The notes: generated by a model not told the origin, from the sequence alone. A stretch of 64,000 nt of DNA from an uncultured Alteromonadaceae bacterium (GCA_913056495.1 CAJXMO010000003.1:62001-126000); one strand, 5' to 3'. Shown: positions 8,916 through 18,883, counted from the first letter of the stretch. Made by a program: numbers and translations.

Positions 8916-9695
8916 TTACTGTTCAGCGAGCAGGTCATTGATTATTTCGGCAAAGGTATTATATCCCTGAGCGCCAACTAATAATTTTGGACTAATCAAT
9001 TTATCATCTTCAATTAATCCAATTAAAAAGCTGGGTGTGCCACGTATTCCAATGGATGAGCCATAATTAACATCCGTTTCTACTTTAAGCTCAACTGATT
9101 TATCTTTCAGGCAAGCCGAAAAAAGTTCTAAATTAAGAGCGAGTGCCTTTGCTGAACGCTGATATAAGTCATCGCCGAGTTGACGCATTTCGTTAAATAG
9201 ACGGGCACGCATTGGCCAATATTGACCTTGCTGAAAACTACAATTTGCGGCAATTGCCGCGCCTTTTGCTTTTGCATGAAAACTTAGCGGAAAATCCCGG
9301 ACAAGGTATTTGACTTGACCACTGTCAATGTAGGTTTGCTTGAGCTGGTTAAAAGTGGTATCGATAAATCGTTTACAGTAAGGACACTGGTAATCCGAAA
9401 ATTCGATAATGGCAATGCTTGCATGCGCTGAACCTAATTCGGCTAATTGACCATCACCGCTAATATTGTCTTGCGTTGTCAGTGTTTTGTGTTTAGGTTG
9501 CTTTGAACCTAAAGCAATTTTATGAATCTCTTCTACCTGGCTGCCAATGACGTCTGTTTGTTGTTTAAGTAATTGAATTTCTTGCCGGAGTTGTGCTATT
9601 TCTGTTTCTACACTCACTGACTTTTGTGGCTGGCACCCGAGCAAACAAAACAATATAGCCAATAAATAGGCTAATTTGCAATGAGACATATACAT
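8916..9695 (-). CDS. DsbA-like thioredoxin-fold lipoprotein
   Basis: 259 residues from the ATG at 9695, which has a good GGAGGA ribosome-binding site; an in-frame GTG at 9710 lies inside that site and is rejected. The N-terminus is a lipoprotein signal with lipobox LLGC (Cys21), then a short coiled coil (EIAQLRQEIQLLKQQ), then a DsbA-type thioredoxin domain (Thioredoxin_4) with active site CPYC in SDYQCPYCKRF and cis-Pro loop RGTPSFLIG. It should be a periplasmic membrane-anchored thiol oxidoreductase. It starts 32 bases after the VpsR-like gene on the same strand, so the two are probably co-transcribed; what substrate links them is unknown. Confidence 0.85.
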   Translation of the reverse strand: MYMSHCKLAYLLAILFCLLGCQPQKSVSVETEIAQLRQEIQLLKQQTDVIGSQVEEIHKIALGSKQPKHKTLTTQDNISGDGQLAELGSAHASIAIIEFSDYQCPYCKRFIDTTFNQLKQTYIDSGQVKYLVRDFPLSFHAKAKGAAIAANCSFQQGQYWPMRARLFNEMRQLGDDLYQRSAKALALNLELFSACLKDKSVELKVETDVNYGSSIGIRGTPSFLIGLIEDDKLISPKLLVGAQGYNTFAEIINDLLAEQ

Positions 9696-9727
9696 TATAA
9701 ATTCCTCCACAAGGCATTATTAATGCG

Positions 9728-11098
9728 TTAAAGTTCTATTTTGCACTTTTTAATCATTCGGTAAAAAGTAGCTCTTGATATATTGAGTTCCCTCGCAGCG
9801 GCCGAAATATTATAGTTATTTCGTTTAATAGCAGAGAGAATCAGTTCTGTATCTATTTCCAGTCTATGTTGGGCCAAATCGATTATTTGAGTGGGCTCAT
9901 CAGTGGCATTGGTTATTTTTATACCCAGATCATCCACTGTGATGAATTTGCTTTCTGTCATAATGACAGCACGTTGTATTCGGTTTTTAAGCTCTCTGAT
10001 ATTGCCCGGCCAGGTATATTGCTTCAAAGTATTTAAAGCTTCGTCTGAAAACTGAGCTGAGTGTTTATCGGTTGAGAGCTTTTTCAAAAATGCGTTTGCC
10101 AACAACTCAATATCTGTCTTATGGTTTCTCAGGCTGGGAATGTCTATTTGGAGAATATTAATCCTGTAATATAAGTCTTCTCTGAATAACCCTTCTTCGA
10201 CGGCATGCTCCAGATTGACGTGGGTTGCAAAAATGATTCTGCAATCTACTTTTATAGCGTGATTACCGCCTAACCTTTCTATCCGGCGTTCTTCCAGAAA
10301 TTGAAGTAGGTTTACCTGTAGTTCAAGTGGTAGGTCGCCTATTTCATCAAGAAATAAGGTGCCTTTATGAGCTCTTTCGATTCTGCCTTTGTACTGCTTG
10401 TTGGCGCCGGTAAATGCCCCTTTTTCGTGTCCGAACAACTCGGAGTGAATCAGGGTTGGTGGCAAAGCTGCGCAGTTTACGGTAACAAAGGGCCCTTTTT
10501 GCCGATCTGATAAGTTATGAATATATTGTGCACTCAGTCCTTTTCCTGTGCCTGTTTCGCCGCTAATCAATACAGTTTCATCTGTTTTGGCAATTCGGTG
10601 TAAGCTAGCCTTTAATTGCTGCATTTCATCTGACGGTCCAAAAAATATATCATGACTGTATGCGCGATTAATTTCATGCCGGGTACTGGTTTTTAATTTG
10701 GCTATACCATACAGGTGTCCCAGAGTATGATTTAACCTGCTCCAATCGACCGGAAGATGGTGATAATCCACAAAGTAGTCAGTAAAACAAAATTTTAAAT
10801 TATTAAAAAGATCGCTGTCCGCAGGTAATATGGCTAACCATAAAAGTGGTTTAGGGCGGTCAGCTAATTGTTCTATGACTTTTAGAACCAGCAGCTGATT
10901 TGCGGTTGTGATCAGCGCAATGGCAATATCACAATTGTCGTGTTGTAGAATATGTTGCGCGCGCACTAGGCTATCTGCATAAAGAAAGTGCCACTGGTTT
11001 AAATTTGGTTGGTAGTCATTTAAATCTATACCCTGGGTGAAATTTAATACCAGTACATGACGTTCCATGTGAGCAGTTACTGTACGGGAGTCACTCAC
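9728..11098 (-). CDS. Sigma-54-dependent activator, VpsR-like
   Basis: 456 residues. The start is GTG at 11098 with AAGGA six bases upstream. Residues 10-135 form a receiver-like domain resembling the N-terminal domain of VpsR. The AAA+ domain follows with Walker A GETGTGKG at 180-187, the sigma-54 contact loop GAFTGA at 227-232 and Walker B TLFLDEIG at 247-254. The C-terminus is a Fis-type helix-turn-helix (NISAAARELNISRATFYRMI). It should activate RNA polymerase holding sigma-54. In Vibrio, VpsR binds c-di-GMP and turns on exopolysaccharide genes; whether this protein does so is inference. No exopolysaccharide genes are adjacent. It precedes the DsbA-like lipoprotein gene. Confidence 0.88.
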   Translation of the reverse strand: MSDSRTVTAHMERHVLVLNFTQGIDLNDYQPNLNQWHFLYADSLVRAQHILQHDNCDIAIALITTANQLLVLKVIEQLADRPKPLLWLAILPADSDLFNNLKFCFTDYFVDYHHLPVDWSRLNHTLGHLYGIAKLKTSTRHEINRAYSHDIFFGPSDEMQQLKASLHRIAKTDETVLISGETGTGKGLSAQYIHNLSDRQKGPFVTVNCAALPPTLIHSELFGHEKGAFTGANKQYKGRIERAHKGTLFLDEIGDLPLELQVNLLQFLEERRIERLGGNHAIKVDCRIIFATHVNLEHAVEEGLFREDLYYRINILQIDIPSLRNHKTDIELLANAFLKKLSTDKHSAQFSDEALNTLKQYTWPGNIRELKNRIQRAVIMTESKFITVDDLGIKITNATDEPTQIIDLAQHRLEIDTELILSAIKRNNYNISAAARELNISRATFYRMIKKCKIEL

Positions 11099-11332
11099 AT
11101 TGAATCCTTAGCCTAGCTTGTTTATCGCCAGCACAATTTTAAATAGAATGTTTAAATTTTAGGTGAGCAAAGGTGATTAGCAAACTCCGGCTACAAAGGC
11201 GCTTACAATATTATTTGGCAGGGTTGCAAATTTGGAACAGAGGCTTTACTGCTTATAAATCTTGGTCAGTTATATAAACGAAAATTTATGACGCTGAATA
11301 AGCGTCGCTGCGCATGTGAAATGATGTAATTT

Positions 11333-11367
11333 GATACCAGATATAATATGCAGCTTACATCTGGTAT
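11333..11367. terminator. Possible terminator downstream of yfcL
   Basis: ATACCAGAT and ATCTGGTAT form a 9-bp stem with a 16-base loop just past the yfcL stop codon. T-runs are weak on both strands, so the call is tentative. Confidence 0.35.
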
Positions 11368-11373
11368 ATATTT

Positions 11374-11670
11374 TCATGATTGGGCTGACTGTTTCAGGTT
11401 TTGCCACATCGTATTAACCAGTTGCTGATCGTTTTCATTAAGTTCACCCGCTTCTATGGCTGTCGCCAGTGATTCATTGGTTTTATCAATAACATTATCA
11501 ATGCTGAATTTGTCTTCCATTTCGAGATAACCAGCAGATAACATTAAATGACCGCGAAGGTAGCCTGAAATAAATAAAGTATCATCGTCAGCCTGAGCTA
11601 CCATTTGATCTAACTGATTTTCTATTGCTTCGACAAACGCTTCGGCTGCCTGTGTTTCCTGTTGTGACAT
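11374..11670 (-). CDS. yfcL: YfcL family protein
   Basis: 98 residues with the family signature SGYLRGHLMLSAGYLE in the middle and a helical C-terminus (QQLVNTMWQNLKQ). YfcL proteins are small cytoplasmic proteins of unknown function, found beside epmC (yfcM) in enterobacteria and many other gammaproteobacteria. That neighbourhood is kept here, with one gene inserted between. It is the last gene of a minus-strand run starting with epmC. A broken copy of its 3' end lies at 2381-2468. Confidence 0.85.
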   Translation of the reverse strand: MSQQETQAAEAFVEAIENQLDQMVAQADDDTLFISGYLRGHLMLSAGYLEMEDKFSIDNVIDKTNESLATAIEAGELNENDQQLVNTMWQNLKQSAQS

Positions 11671-11690
11671 TCAGTATTCACCTTTTTGTA

Positions 11691-12815
11691 TTAGTTCACC
11701 GGGTATAGAACAGAGTCGTGAAAGCCGGTGGTGATTTTAATTAAGCCGGATAAAGATTCATTTATTTTTTGATCGAGTGTATCCACAATTAAAGGCCTGC
11801 CGTTAAGTTGCGCAAGTTTGGTTTTTGTGGCGATACAATGAATATTATGCTTACCGAGTTTATGGATAATTCTTGGACTAATCTGCTGATTTCCGCGCCC
11901 CAGCAGATGACCTTGACCACCAATTAAACTAATGATTAATTTGGTCTTAGGATATTTGTTGATGAGCTGCCATATTTGCTGCTCTGTCAGGTCAGGGGCG
12001 ATTAACTCTTGCTGAAAAACTGCATCAATACCGAGCAGTGTATTATCGAGATACAGTGCCTGCATAACCGCCTGTGTGGTTGAACCTGAACCGACCAGAT
12101 ATAAACAGTCTTCGTCATCTTCCATCAATTCAATGACATCAGCGGCAATATCCTCCAGTACCAGCGCTTCGGTTTCTTTTCCACCTTGTTTAACCGCTTG
12201 TACATACCGTAAATCCATTGGGATAAGCATATCGCCAAATCGTTTTGCTTTGACCACACCTTGTCTGAACTGATCTTCGTCGATATCCATAACATCGGCT
12301 TCGGCCAGCGTCAGCATTTCGCCGTTTATCAGTTTAAGGCAAAGTTCTCCGGCTGCTTTTGGCGTAATGGTATAAACACCGGAATGAATTTTACAGCCTG
12401 CCGGAATACCCAATACGGGAATATGTTCAGGCGCGACTTCACAAATATTGCGAGCTGTCCCGTCGCCACCGGCAAATAGTATTAAATCTACACCTTCTTC
12501 TATCAGGGCTGTTATCGTATTTTGAGTATCAATTGGCGAAGTGACGCAAGCAGCCTGATAAACTACTCGGGTGTTAAAGCCCATACGCTTGCTTAAATCT
12601 TCACCCATTTCACCACTGGCGGTTAGGATTTCGAGTTCATTTTTGACAGTCACTAAGCAGCTAAGTGCCATCTCAGTTTTGTGATTAGATTGTTTGGTTG
12701 CGCCAAGTGCAAACGCCTGACTTTGGGTTAGTTCTCCATCACTGCCTTTTAAAGCAACGCTGCCACCAATGCCGGCAACCGGATTAATAATTAATCCAAG
12801 TTTAAATTTATTCAC
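11691..12815 (-). CDS. ATP-NAD/AcoX kinase family protein
   Basis: 374 residues. The start is GTG, overlapping the epmC stop as GTGA. It has the diacylglycerol/NAD kinase-type fold signature: NPVAGIGG at 11-18, the GGDGT nucleotide-binding motif at 116-120, and GIPAG with CKIHSG at 136-145. The ATP-NAD/AcoX family is related to NAD kinase, but the larger AcoX-type members have no firmly established substrate, so NAD phosphorylation should not be assumed. It is translationally coupled to epmC and followed 20 bases later by yfcL. Confidence 0.82.
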   Translation of the reverse strand: MNKFKLGLIINPVAGIGGSVALKGSDGELTQSQAFALGATKQSNHKTEMALSCLVTVKNELEILTASGEMGEDLSKRMGFNTRVVYQAACVTSPIDTQNTITALIEEGVDLILFAGGDGTARNICEVAPEHIPVLGIPAGCKIHSGVYTITPKAAGELCLKLINGEMLTLAEADVMDIDEDQFRQGVVKAKRFGDMLIPMDLRYVQAVKQGGKETEALVLEDIAADVIELMEDDEDCLYLVGSGSTTQAVMQALYLDNTLLGIDAVFQQELIAPDLTEQQIWQLINKYPKTKLIISLIGGQGHLLGRGNQQISPRIIHKLGKHNIHCIATKTKLAQLNGRPLIVDTLDQKINESLSGLIKITTGFHDSVLYPVN

Positions 12816-13375
12816 CGCTCGAACTCACTAAACTGGTTTAAAGATAAAGGGAAGGGTTGATGATAAAATTGAGCCATTGCCCGGCAAAGCGGCTCTGCTC
12901 TTGTTGGCAAACCCTGTGCTATATAGTGTTTTACCTGTTGAAATATTTTTGCGCGAAAAGCATGTCTGTCAGGTGAAAAACTACCGTTTAGGTTGTCACA
13001 ACTGACTTTAAATTCCAGCCCAGCTGAGACAGATAAGCACCACTCAATTGCCTGTGGTTTTATTTCTACTTTTTCAAATTCAGATTGCTGGTTTTGATCT
13101 CGCCCGTCGGGACAGTACCAATAACCATAATCTTCAAGCAAACGACGTTTCTCACCCGCTACACACCAGTGCGCTATCTCATGCAATGCACTGGTAAAAA
13201 AACCATGGGCAAATACAATTTGATGATACGCGGTTGTATCGTTCGCCGGTAAATAAACGGGTTCATCATCGCCTTTAATTAACCGGGTATTATAGTGTGT
13301 TCCGACGGTTTGATAAAAGAGCGGGATTAAATCATCAATTTTGTGGAGGTTAGGTGTTTTTATACCGGTTTGCAT
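12812..13375 (-). CDS. epmC: Elongation factor P hydroxylase EpmC
   Basis: 187 residues from the ATG at 13375; a TTG codon five residues further upstream is less likely. The metal-binding motif HEIAHW (His65, Glu66, His69) lies in the context ALHEIAHWCVAG, which is diagnostic of EpmC/YfcM. EpmC hydroxylates the beta-lysyl-lysine on elongation factor P after EpmA/EpmB action. The gene heads a three-gene cluster with the AcoX-type kinase (4-base overlap) and yfcL. EpmA, EpmB and efp are not in this window. Confidence 0.92.
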   Translation of the reverse strand: MQTGIKTPNLHKIDDLIPLFYQTVGTHYNTRLIKGDDEPVYLPANDTTAYHQIVFAHGFFTSALHEIAHWCVAGEKRRLLEDYGYWYCPDGRDQNQQSEFEKVEIKPQAIEWCLSVSAGLEFKVSCDNLNGSFSPDRHAFRAKIFQQVKHYIAQGLPTRAEPLCRAMAQFYHQPFPLSLNQFSEFER

Positions 13376-13535
13376 TAAAATATTGTACAAGCGTATTCAA
13401 AAAAGCGTATTCTAACTTTTATTGAGCTTAGGATCAGCTAAAACAAACTGGTTTTAATTTTAAGCTCTTAAAAAATCAAAGTTTGACTATGATATATCAA
13501 TATAATGTTTTAACTAGTGAGGCAGTGAACGCGTA

Positions 13536-14558
13536 ATGAATTGGGATAGTTTGCATAATGCATTTGATAAACTAACAAAACAAACCTCGATTACCAAACT
13601 AAATACGCTGGGATTAAAAATTTGCCGTCAAATCATAGCCAGTTATGAATATCGCATTTATATCAACCAGTTAATGCACAGTGGGGATGATCTGGATTTA
13701 GCTTTTATTAACGGTAAAGCTGAAATTACAGAGGGCGAAACACGCATTGTTAAAGATTTAGCTTTAGGCAGGCGCAGTATTCCCTGTCATTTTGAAGATC
13801 AGGGTATTCAATATTTTTGTGTATTGCATGATGGTTTATGTTTTGCTGTATTAGCATTCAAACCGGGCCTGGATAAAGAAGATCTGTCGAGAATTAATAT
13901 TCTCAAAACTTTGATGACGATTTGGTCAAATCAACTTTCTATCTTGTATTTTTATCAAAGAGACAGTTTAACCGGTTTGTTCACGCCCAGTATTTTTTCT
14001 GATGCGGTTAATGGCAATACCTTTTATTCGGCACAAAGCCTTGAGGGCGATAGCCTGATACAGGTTGAGACCGACAGACGCGATGATTTACATTTGCCCA
14101 GTTCTCATGCGGTTGTATTAATTGATCTTGATGATTTTAAAGTGGTAAACGAGCGTTTTGGCCATTCCATTGGTGATGAAGTGCTGATTAAACTGGCACG
14201 TTTAATGGAAATATCTTTTAGAGAAAGCGACTTAATTTGCCGCTATACAGGTGGTCAGTTTGCTGTTTTAGTGCGTTATGTCAGTAAACGTAGCGCAGAA
14301 GATATTTTAGAAAGATTTCGAAACAGAGTGCATGAATCGCATTTTCCCAGAATTGAATCTGTCACTGTCAGCATAGGGTATACCATGACATTACCAGGCG
14401 TATTAACCAGTGAGCTGTTAGATAGAGCGACACGCTCGCTCAAACATGCGAAAGAGTCAGGTAAAAACTGCATTGTTAGTTTTGATACGGTTGCCAAACT
14501 GCAAGGGGATGGGTTCGGATACAGTAATTTGGAAGTTGGTGAAATTGAATTATTCTAA
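13536..14558 (+). CDS. Degenerate GGDEF-domain protein
   Basis: 340 residues, no signal peptide or membrane segment. The first ~140 residues form an unrecognised, perhaps GAF-like, domain. From DSLTGLF onward there is a GGDEF fold with VVLIDLDDFKVVNERFGHS and a C-terminal SIGYT strand. The catalytic signature is altered: where GGDEF is expected the protein has Thr238-Gly-Gly-Gln-Phe242, so the metal- and substrate-binding acidic pair is missing. It therefore probably does not make c-di-GMP; it may bind nucleotide, partner or signal. There is also no RxxD inhibitory site at the usual spacing. It is followed 18 bases later by yaiI on the same strand. Confidence 0.82.
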   Translation: MNWDSLHNAFDKLTKQTSITKLNTLGLKICRQIIASYEYRIYINQLMHSGDDLDLAFINGKAEITEGETRIVKDLALGRRSIPCHFEDQGIQYFCVLHDGLCFAVLAFKPGLDKEDLSRINILKTLMTIWSNQLSILYFYQRDSLTGLFTPSIFSDAVNGNTFYSAQSLEGDSLIQVETDRRDDLHLPSSHAVVLIDLDDFKVVNERFGHSIGDEVLIKLARLMEISFRESDLICRYTGGQFAVLVRYVSKRSAEDILERFRNRVHESHFPRIESVTVSIGYTMTLPGVLTSELLDRATRSLKHAKESGKNCIVSFDTVAKLQGDGFGYSNLEVGEIELF

Positions 14559-14576
14559 TTGTAAAAAGGGTCTGTC

Positions 14577-15029
14577 ATGAAAATCTGGGTGGATGCTGAT
14601 GCTTGTCCTGTTGTCATTAAAGATATTATTTTCAGGGCCGCTCAGCGCACTAAAGTGATGACGACTCTGGTTGCCAATCATTTAATCAGAGTACCAGCCT
14701 CTCCTTATATTCAAACCTATCAGGTTGCCGGTGGGTTTGATAAAGCTGATGATGAAATTGTTTCGCGAATTGTTGCGGGGGATTTGGTCGTGACAGCAGA
14801 TATACCACTGGCTTATGATGTATTAAAAAAAGGGGCAAATGCACTTAACCCAAGAGGTGAGCGCTATCATATTGACTCTATAAAATCTAAGCTGGGGATG
14901 CGTGATTTTTATGAAACGCTCAGGGCCAGTGGAATTCAAACCGGTGGTCCAGCCAGTTTATCTCAAACCGACAGACGTAATTTTGCCAATGAGCTGGATA
15001 AGTTTTTACAAGGTGGTGTACGAAATTAG
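14577..15029 (+). CDS. yaiI: YaiI/YqxD family protein (UPF0178)
   Basis: 150 residues, full length for the family. It starts [12 protein letters not shown], the conserved N-terminus, and contains [22 protein letters not shown] and [12 protein letters not shown] (PIN-like fold with acidic residues). A nuclease-like role is suggested from the fold but the family has no proven function. An RBS-like AAAGGG precedes the ATG. It is probably co-transcribed with the GGDEF-like gene. Confidence 0.9.
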   Translation: MKIWVDADACPVVIKDIIFRAAQRTKVMTTLVANHLIRVPASPYIQTYQVAGGFDKADDEIVSRIVAGDLVVTADIPLAYDVLKKGANALNPRGERYHIDSIKSKLGMRDFYETLRASGIQTGGPASLSQTDRRNFANELDKFLQGGVRN

Positions 15030-15060
15030 TTTGAAGGCTTTATTTATCTGAGAATAACCA

Positions 15061-15210
15061 AAAGAAAAAGCGACATGGAAAACCATGTCGCTTGTCTGCT
15101 TATCTTGAGATAAGCATGAAAACCCATCCATAGGTAATACACGACGAAGTTGTATGTTTTGACGTGAGGCATGCAAAACATACAGTTGCTAGTGCCAGTT
15201 AACTGTAAAT
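15061..15210 (-). ncRNA. Candidate structured small RNA ending in an intrinsic terminator
   Basis: This otherwise empty region holds four stem-loops in a row. Read on the minus strand they are TACAGTT/AACTGTA (within 15181-15207), an 11-bp TGTATGTTTTG/CAAAACATACA stem (15151-15161 with 15174-15184), a 9-bp TGCTTATCT/AGATAAGCA stem (15097-15116), and an 11-bp AAGCGACATGG/CCATGTCGCTT terminator stem (15068-15093) followed by TTTTTCTTT. The first two share bases, so they may be alternatives. The U-tract is on the minus strand, away from yaiI, and no minus-strand gene lies upstream. I recognise no known RNA family; the 5' end is a guess. Confidence 0.5.
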
Positions 15211-15507
15211 ACAGATAAAAGACAAAAGCCAGAGGCATTTAAGAAAATACAGGTAAACGTTACACCTATTTTGGATTTATGTAAACCTTTATTTGATAGT
15301 TTAACAGCGTTATTTTTTATACCCGCATGTTTTATTGAGGTTCGGCGTTAATTAAGCTAATCAAACTCTAGGTAATCGTTTTATCTTTTGCGGATAAAAT
15401 AACGAGTCATTAGGTATCTGGCTGATCAGAAGAAAATAGTCAAAGCTTGCTTGTCGCGTTTTTTTCTCTCATCATAAATGAGCATATAACTGAACCCGCA
15501 CCAGACT
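15211..15507. other. Intergenic region before recX
   Basis: AT-rich and without a recognisable gene. No LexA-type CTGT-N8-ACAG box and no recA coding sequence are seen in front of recX, although recA usually precedes it. Confidence 0.5.
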
Positions 15508-15966
15508 ATGATGATTAATAAAGATATTCCACCTATTACCGATTACCCTCAGGCTAAACAATATTTGTTTTATTTATTGTCCCGACGTGAGTATTCTCGT
15601 TATGAACTGGCGCAAAAACTGGACGCTCGTTTATGTCCGGCAGAGATAAAAACGGATTTGTTAAATGAATTTATTCAAAATGATTGGCAGAGTGACTACA
15701 GGTTTTCCGTTTCATTAGTCAAAAGTAAAGCGGCTTCAGGGTATGGTGTTAAGATGATTCAGCAGCTATTAAACCGCCATCAGATTAAGTTGGATATGAC
15801 TCAGCTTGAAGCTGATGCTGAGATAGACTGGTTTGATTCAATCACCCAATGTTATGAAAAAAAATACCGAAATAAACCCGTTAAAGACTTCAAAGATAAA
15901 CAAAAGCGATATCGATACCTATATTCACGTGGTTACAGCAGTGATTTAATTCAGTCTATCGTTTAA
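15508..15966 (+). CDS. recX: Regulatory protein RecX
   Basis: 152 residues, the normal length. It has the three-helix repeat pattern of RecX, for example LLSRREYSRYELAQKL, NDWQSDYRFSVSLVKSKAASGYG and YLYSRGYSSDLIQSIV. RecX binds RecA filaments in the cytoplasm and limits RecA activity. The usual order recA-recX-alaS-csrA is kept from recX onwards, but yaiI and a structured intergenic region occupy the place of recA. There is no clear strong ribosome-binding site; two consecutive ATG codons are possible starts. Confidence 0.92.
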   Translation: MMINKDIPPITDYPQAKQYLFYLLSRREYSRYELAQKLDARLCPAEIKTDLLNEFIQNDWQSDYRFSVSLVKSKAASGYGVKMIQQLLNRHQIKLDMTQLEADAEIDWFDSITQCYEKKYRNKPVKDFKDKQKRYRYLYSRGYSSDLIQSIV

Positions 15967-16129
15967 AAGATTCAGCTTAACTATTAACTAAATCACTCGC
16001 TTATGGTACATTTCTGGGCAAAATTTTGGCTATTTGGCATATATCGGCGAAAGCGCGTAATACACAGATTTTGTTAGGCCTAAAGTTCATTTTAAATAAG
16101 ATTTATATACCAGTTTACAGGATATTCAA

Positions 16130-18754
16130 ATGACGATGACAACTGCTGACATCAGGCAGGCTTTTTTAGATTTTTTCGCAACTAATCAACACCAGGTAGT
16201 GGCCAGTAGCTCTTTGGTTCCGGCAGACGATCCAACTTTGCTATTTACCAACGCTGGCATGAATCAATTTAAAGATTGCTTCTTAGGAAATGATAAACGC
16301 AGCTATACGCGTGCGACTTCATCGCAGCGTTGTGTTCGTGCAGGTGGTAAACATAACGACTTAGAAAATGTAGGTTACACCGCACGTCACCATACGTTTT
16401 TTGAAATGCTGGGTAACTTTAGTTTTGGTGATTATTTTAAGCATGATGCTATTCGTTTTGCATGGTCATTTTTAACCGAAACCCTAAAATTACCAAAAGA
16501 TAAATTAACCGTTACTGTATACGAATCGGATGATGAAGCCTTTGCGATATGGCGCGATGAAGTGGGTGTTCCGGTTGAACGTATCATTCGTATAGGTGAT
16601 AAATCGCCAGATAAACAGTATGAATCAGATAACTTCTGGTCAATGGGTGATACAGGTCCATGTGGTCCTTGTACCGAAATTTTCTACGATCACGGTGAAC
16701 ATATTTGGGGTGGACCTCCGGGATCACCTGAAGAAGATGGTGATCGCTTTATTGAAATCTGGAATCTGGTCTTTATGCAGTTTAACCGTCATGCTGACGG
16801 TCGAATGGAACCACTCCCAAAACCTTCGGTTGATACCGGTATGGGCCTTGAGCGTATTGCGGCGATTATACAAGGTGTTCATAGTAACTATGAAATCGAT
16901 ATTTTTGATAATTTAATTAAAGATGTAGCCAAACTTCTGGATGTTCAGGATTTATCAAATAAATCATTGCGTGTTATTGCCGATCATATCCGTTCTTGCG
17001 GGTTTTTAATTGCAGATGGTGTGATGCCATCTAATGAAGGTCGCGGATATGTATTACGTCGTATTATTCGCCGGGCAATTCGCCATGGGAACCAGCTAGG
17101 TGCAACAGAAGTCTTTTTCTGGCGCGTATATCAGTCATTAGTGAATCAAATGGCGCAAGCTTATCCTGAACTGGAAACACAACAGGCTATTGTTGAAAAG
17201 GTGTTACGTTTAGAAGAAGAGCAGTTTTTGAAAACGCTGGATCGTGGTTTAGCAATTTTGAATGAAGCGCTAGAGGCGCTTGAAGGCGATACCATTCCGG
17301 GCGAAACTGTATTTAAACTCTATGATACCTATGGCTTTCCGGTCGATTTAACCAATGATGTTGCACGAGAGCGTAACGTTAAAATAGATGAAGCTGGTTT
17401 TGAAAATGCAATGGCGCAGCAGCGTCAGCGCGCTCAGCAGGCAAATCAATTTGGTAAAGATTATAACGACGCGCTTAGCTCAGAAAATGAATCTGAATTT
17501 ACTGGTTATGAACTGATTCAGGACTCTAGCCAAGTGGTTGAAATTTTTGTCGACAATCAATCTGTGAATACAGTGGCTGCTGGTGAAAAAGCGCTGATTG
17601 TGTTAAATCAAACGCCATTTTATGCTGAATCAGGTGGTCAGGTTGGTGATACAGGTAACCTTGTGAGCCAGCAAGCAAAGGTATTTGAAGTTCAGGATAC
17701 AGTTAAACTCAACAAAGCGATCGCTCATCAGGGTATTGCTCAGGCGAGTGTGACTGTCGGTGACTCTGTTGAGGCAGTCATAGATAATTCTCGTCGTCAG
17801 AATATTAAATTAAACCACTCAGCCACTCACTTAGTGCATGCTGCGCTGCGCCAAGTATTAGGTGAACATGTTTCACAAAAAGGCTCTTTAGTGATGGCTG
17901 ATAAACTTCGTTTTGATTTCGCGCATTTTGAAGCTATGACAGCGGATGAAATCAGTCAGGTTGAAACCATTGTTAATCAGCAGATTCGTCAAAACCATGC
18001 ATTATCAACCGAACTGATGGACCTCGAGTCTGCCAAACAAGCGGGTGCTATGGCCTTGTTTGGTGAAAAATATGATGATCAGGTTCGTGTTGTCAGTATG
18101 GGAGAATTCTCGACTGAACTGTGTGGTGGTACTCACGTAGAGCGCACCGGTGACATAGGTTTATTTAAAATTATTTCTGAAGCCGGTATTGCTGCAGGTA
18201 TTCGCCGAATCGAGGCGGTTACCGGTGATGCTGCTTGTGAATATGTTGCTCAAACACAGCAAAAAATTACTGATATTGCTGGATTATTAAAATCAGATGC
18301 TGGCAGTGTAATCGATAAAGTACGTCAGGCATTAGATAAAAATAAACAACTTGAAAAGCAACTTCAGCAATTGCAGGATAAGCTGGCCAGTCAGGCTGGT
18401 GCTGACTTGTTAAATAAAACAGTTGAAGTGAATGGTGTTAAGTTATTATCAGCTGAAGTTGAAGGCATTGACGCAAAAGCATTGCGTGGCACATTGGATC
18501 AATTGAAACAGAAAATAGGTTCAGGTGTCATAGTATTAGGCCTTAAAAACGGCGAAAAAGTAAACTTAATTGCGGGTGTAACCAATGATTTAACCAAGCA
18601 GGTTAAAGCTGGTCAATTAATTGGTGAACTGGCCCAGCAAGTAGGTGGTAAAGGGGGCGGACGTCCTGACATGGCGCAAGCTGGTGGTAGTCAGCCTGAA
18701 AATCTTGAAAAAGCTTTAGCTAGTGTTGAATCTTGGCTTGCAACAAAACTGTAA
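16130..18754 (+). CDS. alaS: Alanyl-tRNA synthetase
   Basis: 874 residues, full length. The class II catalytic core opens with [20 protein letters not shown], followed by [11 protein letters not shown] and motif 2 around [16 protein letters not shown]. The editing domain has the zinc/metal site HSATH (His563, His567) and CGGTH (Cys665, His669). The C-Ala domain ends with [15 protein letters not shown]. It charges tRNA-Ala with alanine in the cytoplasm. An AGGAT box precedes the ATG. csrA follows after 154 bases. Confidence 0.98.
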   Translation: MTMTTADIRQAFLDFFATNQHQVVASSSLVPADDPTLLFTNAGMNQFKDCFLGNDKRSYTRATSSQRCVRAGGKHNDLENVGYTARHHTFFEMLGNFSFGDYFKHDAIRFAWSFLTETLKLPKDKLTVTVYESDDEAFAIWRDEVGVPVERIIRIGDKSPDKQYESDNFWSMGDTGPCGPCTEIFYDHGEHIWGGPPGSPEEDGDRFIEIWNLVFMQFNRHADGRMEPLPKPSVDTGMGLERIAAIIQGVHSNYEIDIFDNLIKDVAKLLDVQDLSNKSLRVIADHIRSCGFLIADGVMPSNEGRGYVLRRIIRRAIRHGNQLGATEVFFWRVYQSLVNQMAQAYPELETQQAIVEKVLRLEEEQFLKTLDRGLAILNEALEALEGDTIPGETVFKLYDTYGFPVDLTNDVARERNVKIDEAGFENAMAQQRQRAQQANQFGKDYNDALSSENESEFTGYELIQDSSQVVEIFVDNQSVNTVAAGEKALIVLNQTPFYAESGGQVGDTGNLVSQQAKVFEVQDTVKLNKAIAHQGIAQASVTVGDSVEAVIDNSRRQNIKLNHSATHLVHAALRQVLGEHVSQKGSLVMADKLRFDFAHFEAMTADEISQVETIVNQQIRQNHALSTELMDLESAKQAGAMALFGEKYDDQVRVVSMGEFSTELCGGTHVERTGDIGLFKIISEAGIAAGIRRIEAVTGDAACEYVAQTQQKITDIAGLLKSDAGSVIDKVRQALDKNKQLEKQLQQLQDKLASQAGADLLNKTVEVNGVKLLSAEVEGIDAKALRGTLDQLKQKIGSGVIVLGLKNGEKVNLIAGVTNDLTKQVKAGQLIGELAQQVGGKGGGRPDMAQAGGSQPENLEKALASVESWLATKL

Positions 18755-18883
18755 ACCAGTAATATAGCTAATCTTTGGTTGTACCTTTTTTGACTGATTT
18801 TTTCGGTTAATTGAAAAAATTACTGGTTTTTCAGTTAATTTGAGCTAACTTTAGCATTAGGTGCAACCGCTGTTGACGGTTTA

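Noticed and set aside
15044..15238. 64-codon minus-strand frame between yaiI and recX
   Set aside because: It spans the strong stem-loops and terminator, so the structure is better read as RNA.
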